From Hallella mizrahii (GTDB lineage: Bacteria; Bacteroidota; Bacteroidia; Bacteroidales; Bacteroidaceae), in NCBI RefSeq assembly GCF_009695775.1, contig NZ_VUNG01000003.1:62001-126000 (forward strand): DNA of 64,000 bases, in the 5' to 3' direction. The notes under the pieces were generated by a model, which did no database searches, had not been told where the DNA came from, and saw only the letters and a program-made list of their open reading frames with translations. This document shows, one piece after another, positions 63,827 to 64,000 of the stretch. Numbering within the stretch: the first letter of the stretch is position 1; each line of letters opens with the position of its first letter. Position numbers and translations under genes: made by a program.

Positions 63827-64000
63827 ATGGAGACAATTAATAGTTATAGACTTACCAGTTTAGAGGAGCCAACAGATGACATGCTGCACCAAATAATGAG
63901 TGAGGCAGCAGAAGACGCCAGACGTAAAGGAGATGCAGCGCATAAACGCTATTTCGATCTCATACGTAAAGACATTATTGCTCAAAGTCAATTTGGTCAG
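63827..64000 (+). CDS. Small protein of unknown function, N-terminal part (cut by window edge)
   Basis: The frame is open for 58 codons and runs off the window: METINSYRLTSLEEPTDDML, then a highly charged helical stretch. I recall similar short N-termini in small Bacteroidota proteins sometimes encoded ahead of toxin-like genes, but I could not confirm a family here. AT content is higher than in the importer genes. Confidence 0.55.
   Translation, partial: METINSYRLTSLEEPTDDMLHQIMSEAAEDARRKGDAAHKRYFDLIRKDIIAQSQFGQ

Overview
The window looks like chromosomal DNA of a Bacteroidota bacterium, most likely Prevotellaceae (Prevotella-like). The evidence is internal. Many genes are preceded by the Bacteroidota -7 promoter box TAnnTTTG(C), in several cases with a TTTG -33 box about 19-20 bp upstream. 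Gene content also fits: a SecD-SecF fusion, a PorZ-type type IX secretion protein, a three-gene GH57/glycosyltransferase/debranching glycogen cluster, tandem FKBP isomerases, an AhpC-AhpF pair, and a lipid A/surface glycan region. Species cannot be named from sequence reading alone. Both edges cut genes: mutS at the left and a small unrecognised gene at the right.

Layout. 1-3.3 kb: partial mutS, an exported YhcH-like protein, an orphan VirE-type P-loop ATPase and a probable 0.23 kb non-coding RNA. 3.8-8.8 kb: glycogen operon. 9-12.8 kb: divergent C1 peptidase and a U32 peptidase-sufE-trmH-lipoprotein operon. 13.4-16.4 kb: a hypothetical protein and ahpCF with an OxyR-like site. 16.6-24.8 kb: leuS, yitT-like, rdgB, a mosaic porZ, a low-GC membrane protein and an acyltransferase remnant. 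25.5-29.3 kb: an aminotransferase-LicC-LicD surface decoration cassette and trpS. 29.4-31.4 kb: tRNA-Arg followed by a DUF3990 (ADP-ribosyltransferase-like) operon flanked by small partners and a divergent ADP-ribosylglycohydrolase. 31.6-37.2 kb: secDF, an EEP phosphatase, a rhomboid protease and HU. 37.7-44 kb: glutaminyl-cyclase-like M28 protein, a C26-M19 fusion, an Lrp regulator and three FKBPs. 44-48.9 kb: Sir2, a beta-barrel protein, a flippase and miaB. 49-58.2 kb: MsbA-like ABC exporter, an LtaS-like transferase, a late acyltransferase and four glycosyltransferases. 58.5-64 kb: DUF4294 protein, an AAA/PD-(D/E)XK protein and an amino-acid ABC importer with unusual domain order.

Two things stand out. 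First, four intergenic gaps (12.85, 25.05, 37.37 and 59.23 kb) carry one family of non-coding elements about 350-370 bp long. They share end sequences and hold an internal array of 22-bp units around a TGAGATGAC core. The flanks of the unit differ between loci but are uniform within a locus, and inverted copies change in step so that a hairpin can still form. Second, the ADP-ribosyltransferase-like DUF3990 operon and the divergent ADP-ribosylglycohydrolase form a plausible write/erase ADP-ribosylation module beside a tRNA gene.

The housekeeping genes look ordinary and intact. Lower-GC tracts (the middle of porZ, the following membrane gene, the acyltransferase remnant) suggest local recombination around 21.9-25.4 kb. 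All family assignments rest on recognised motifs and lengths; no database search was possible.
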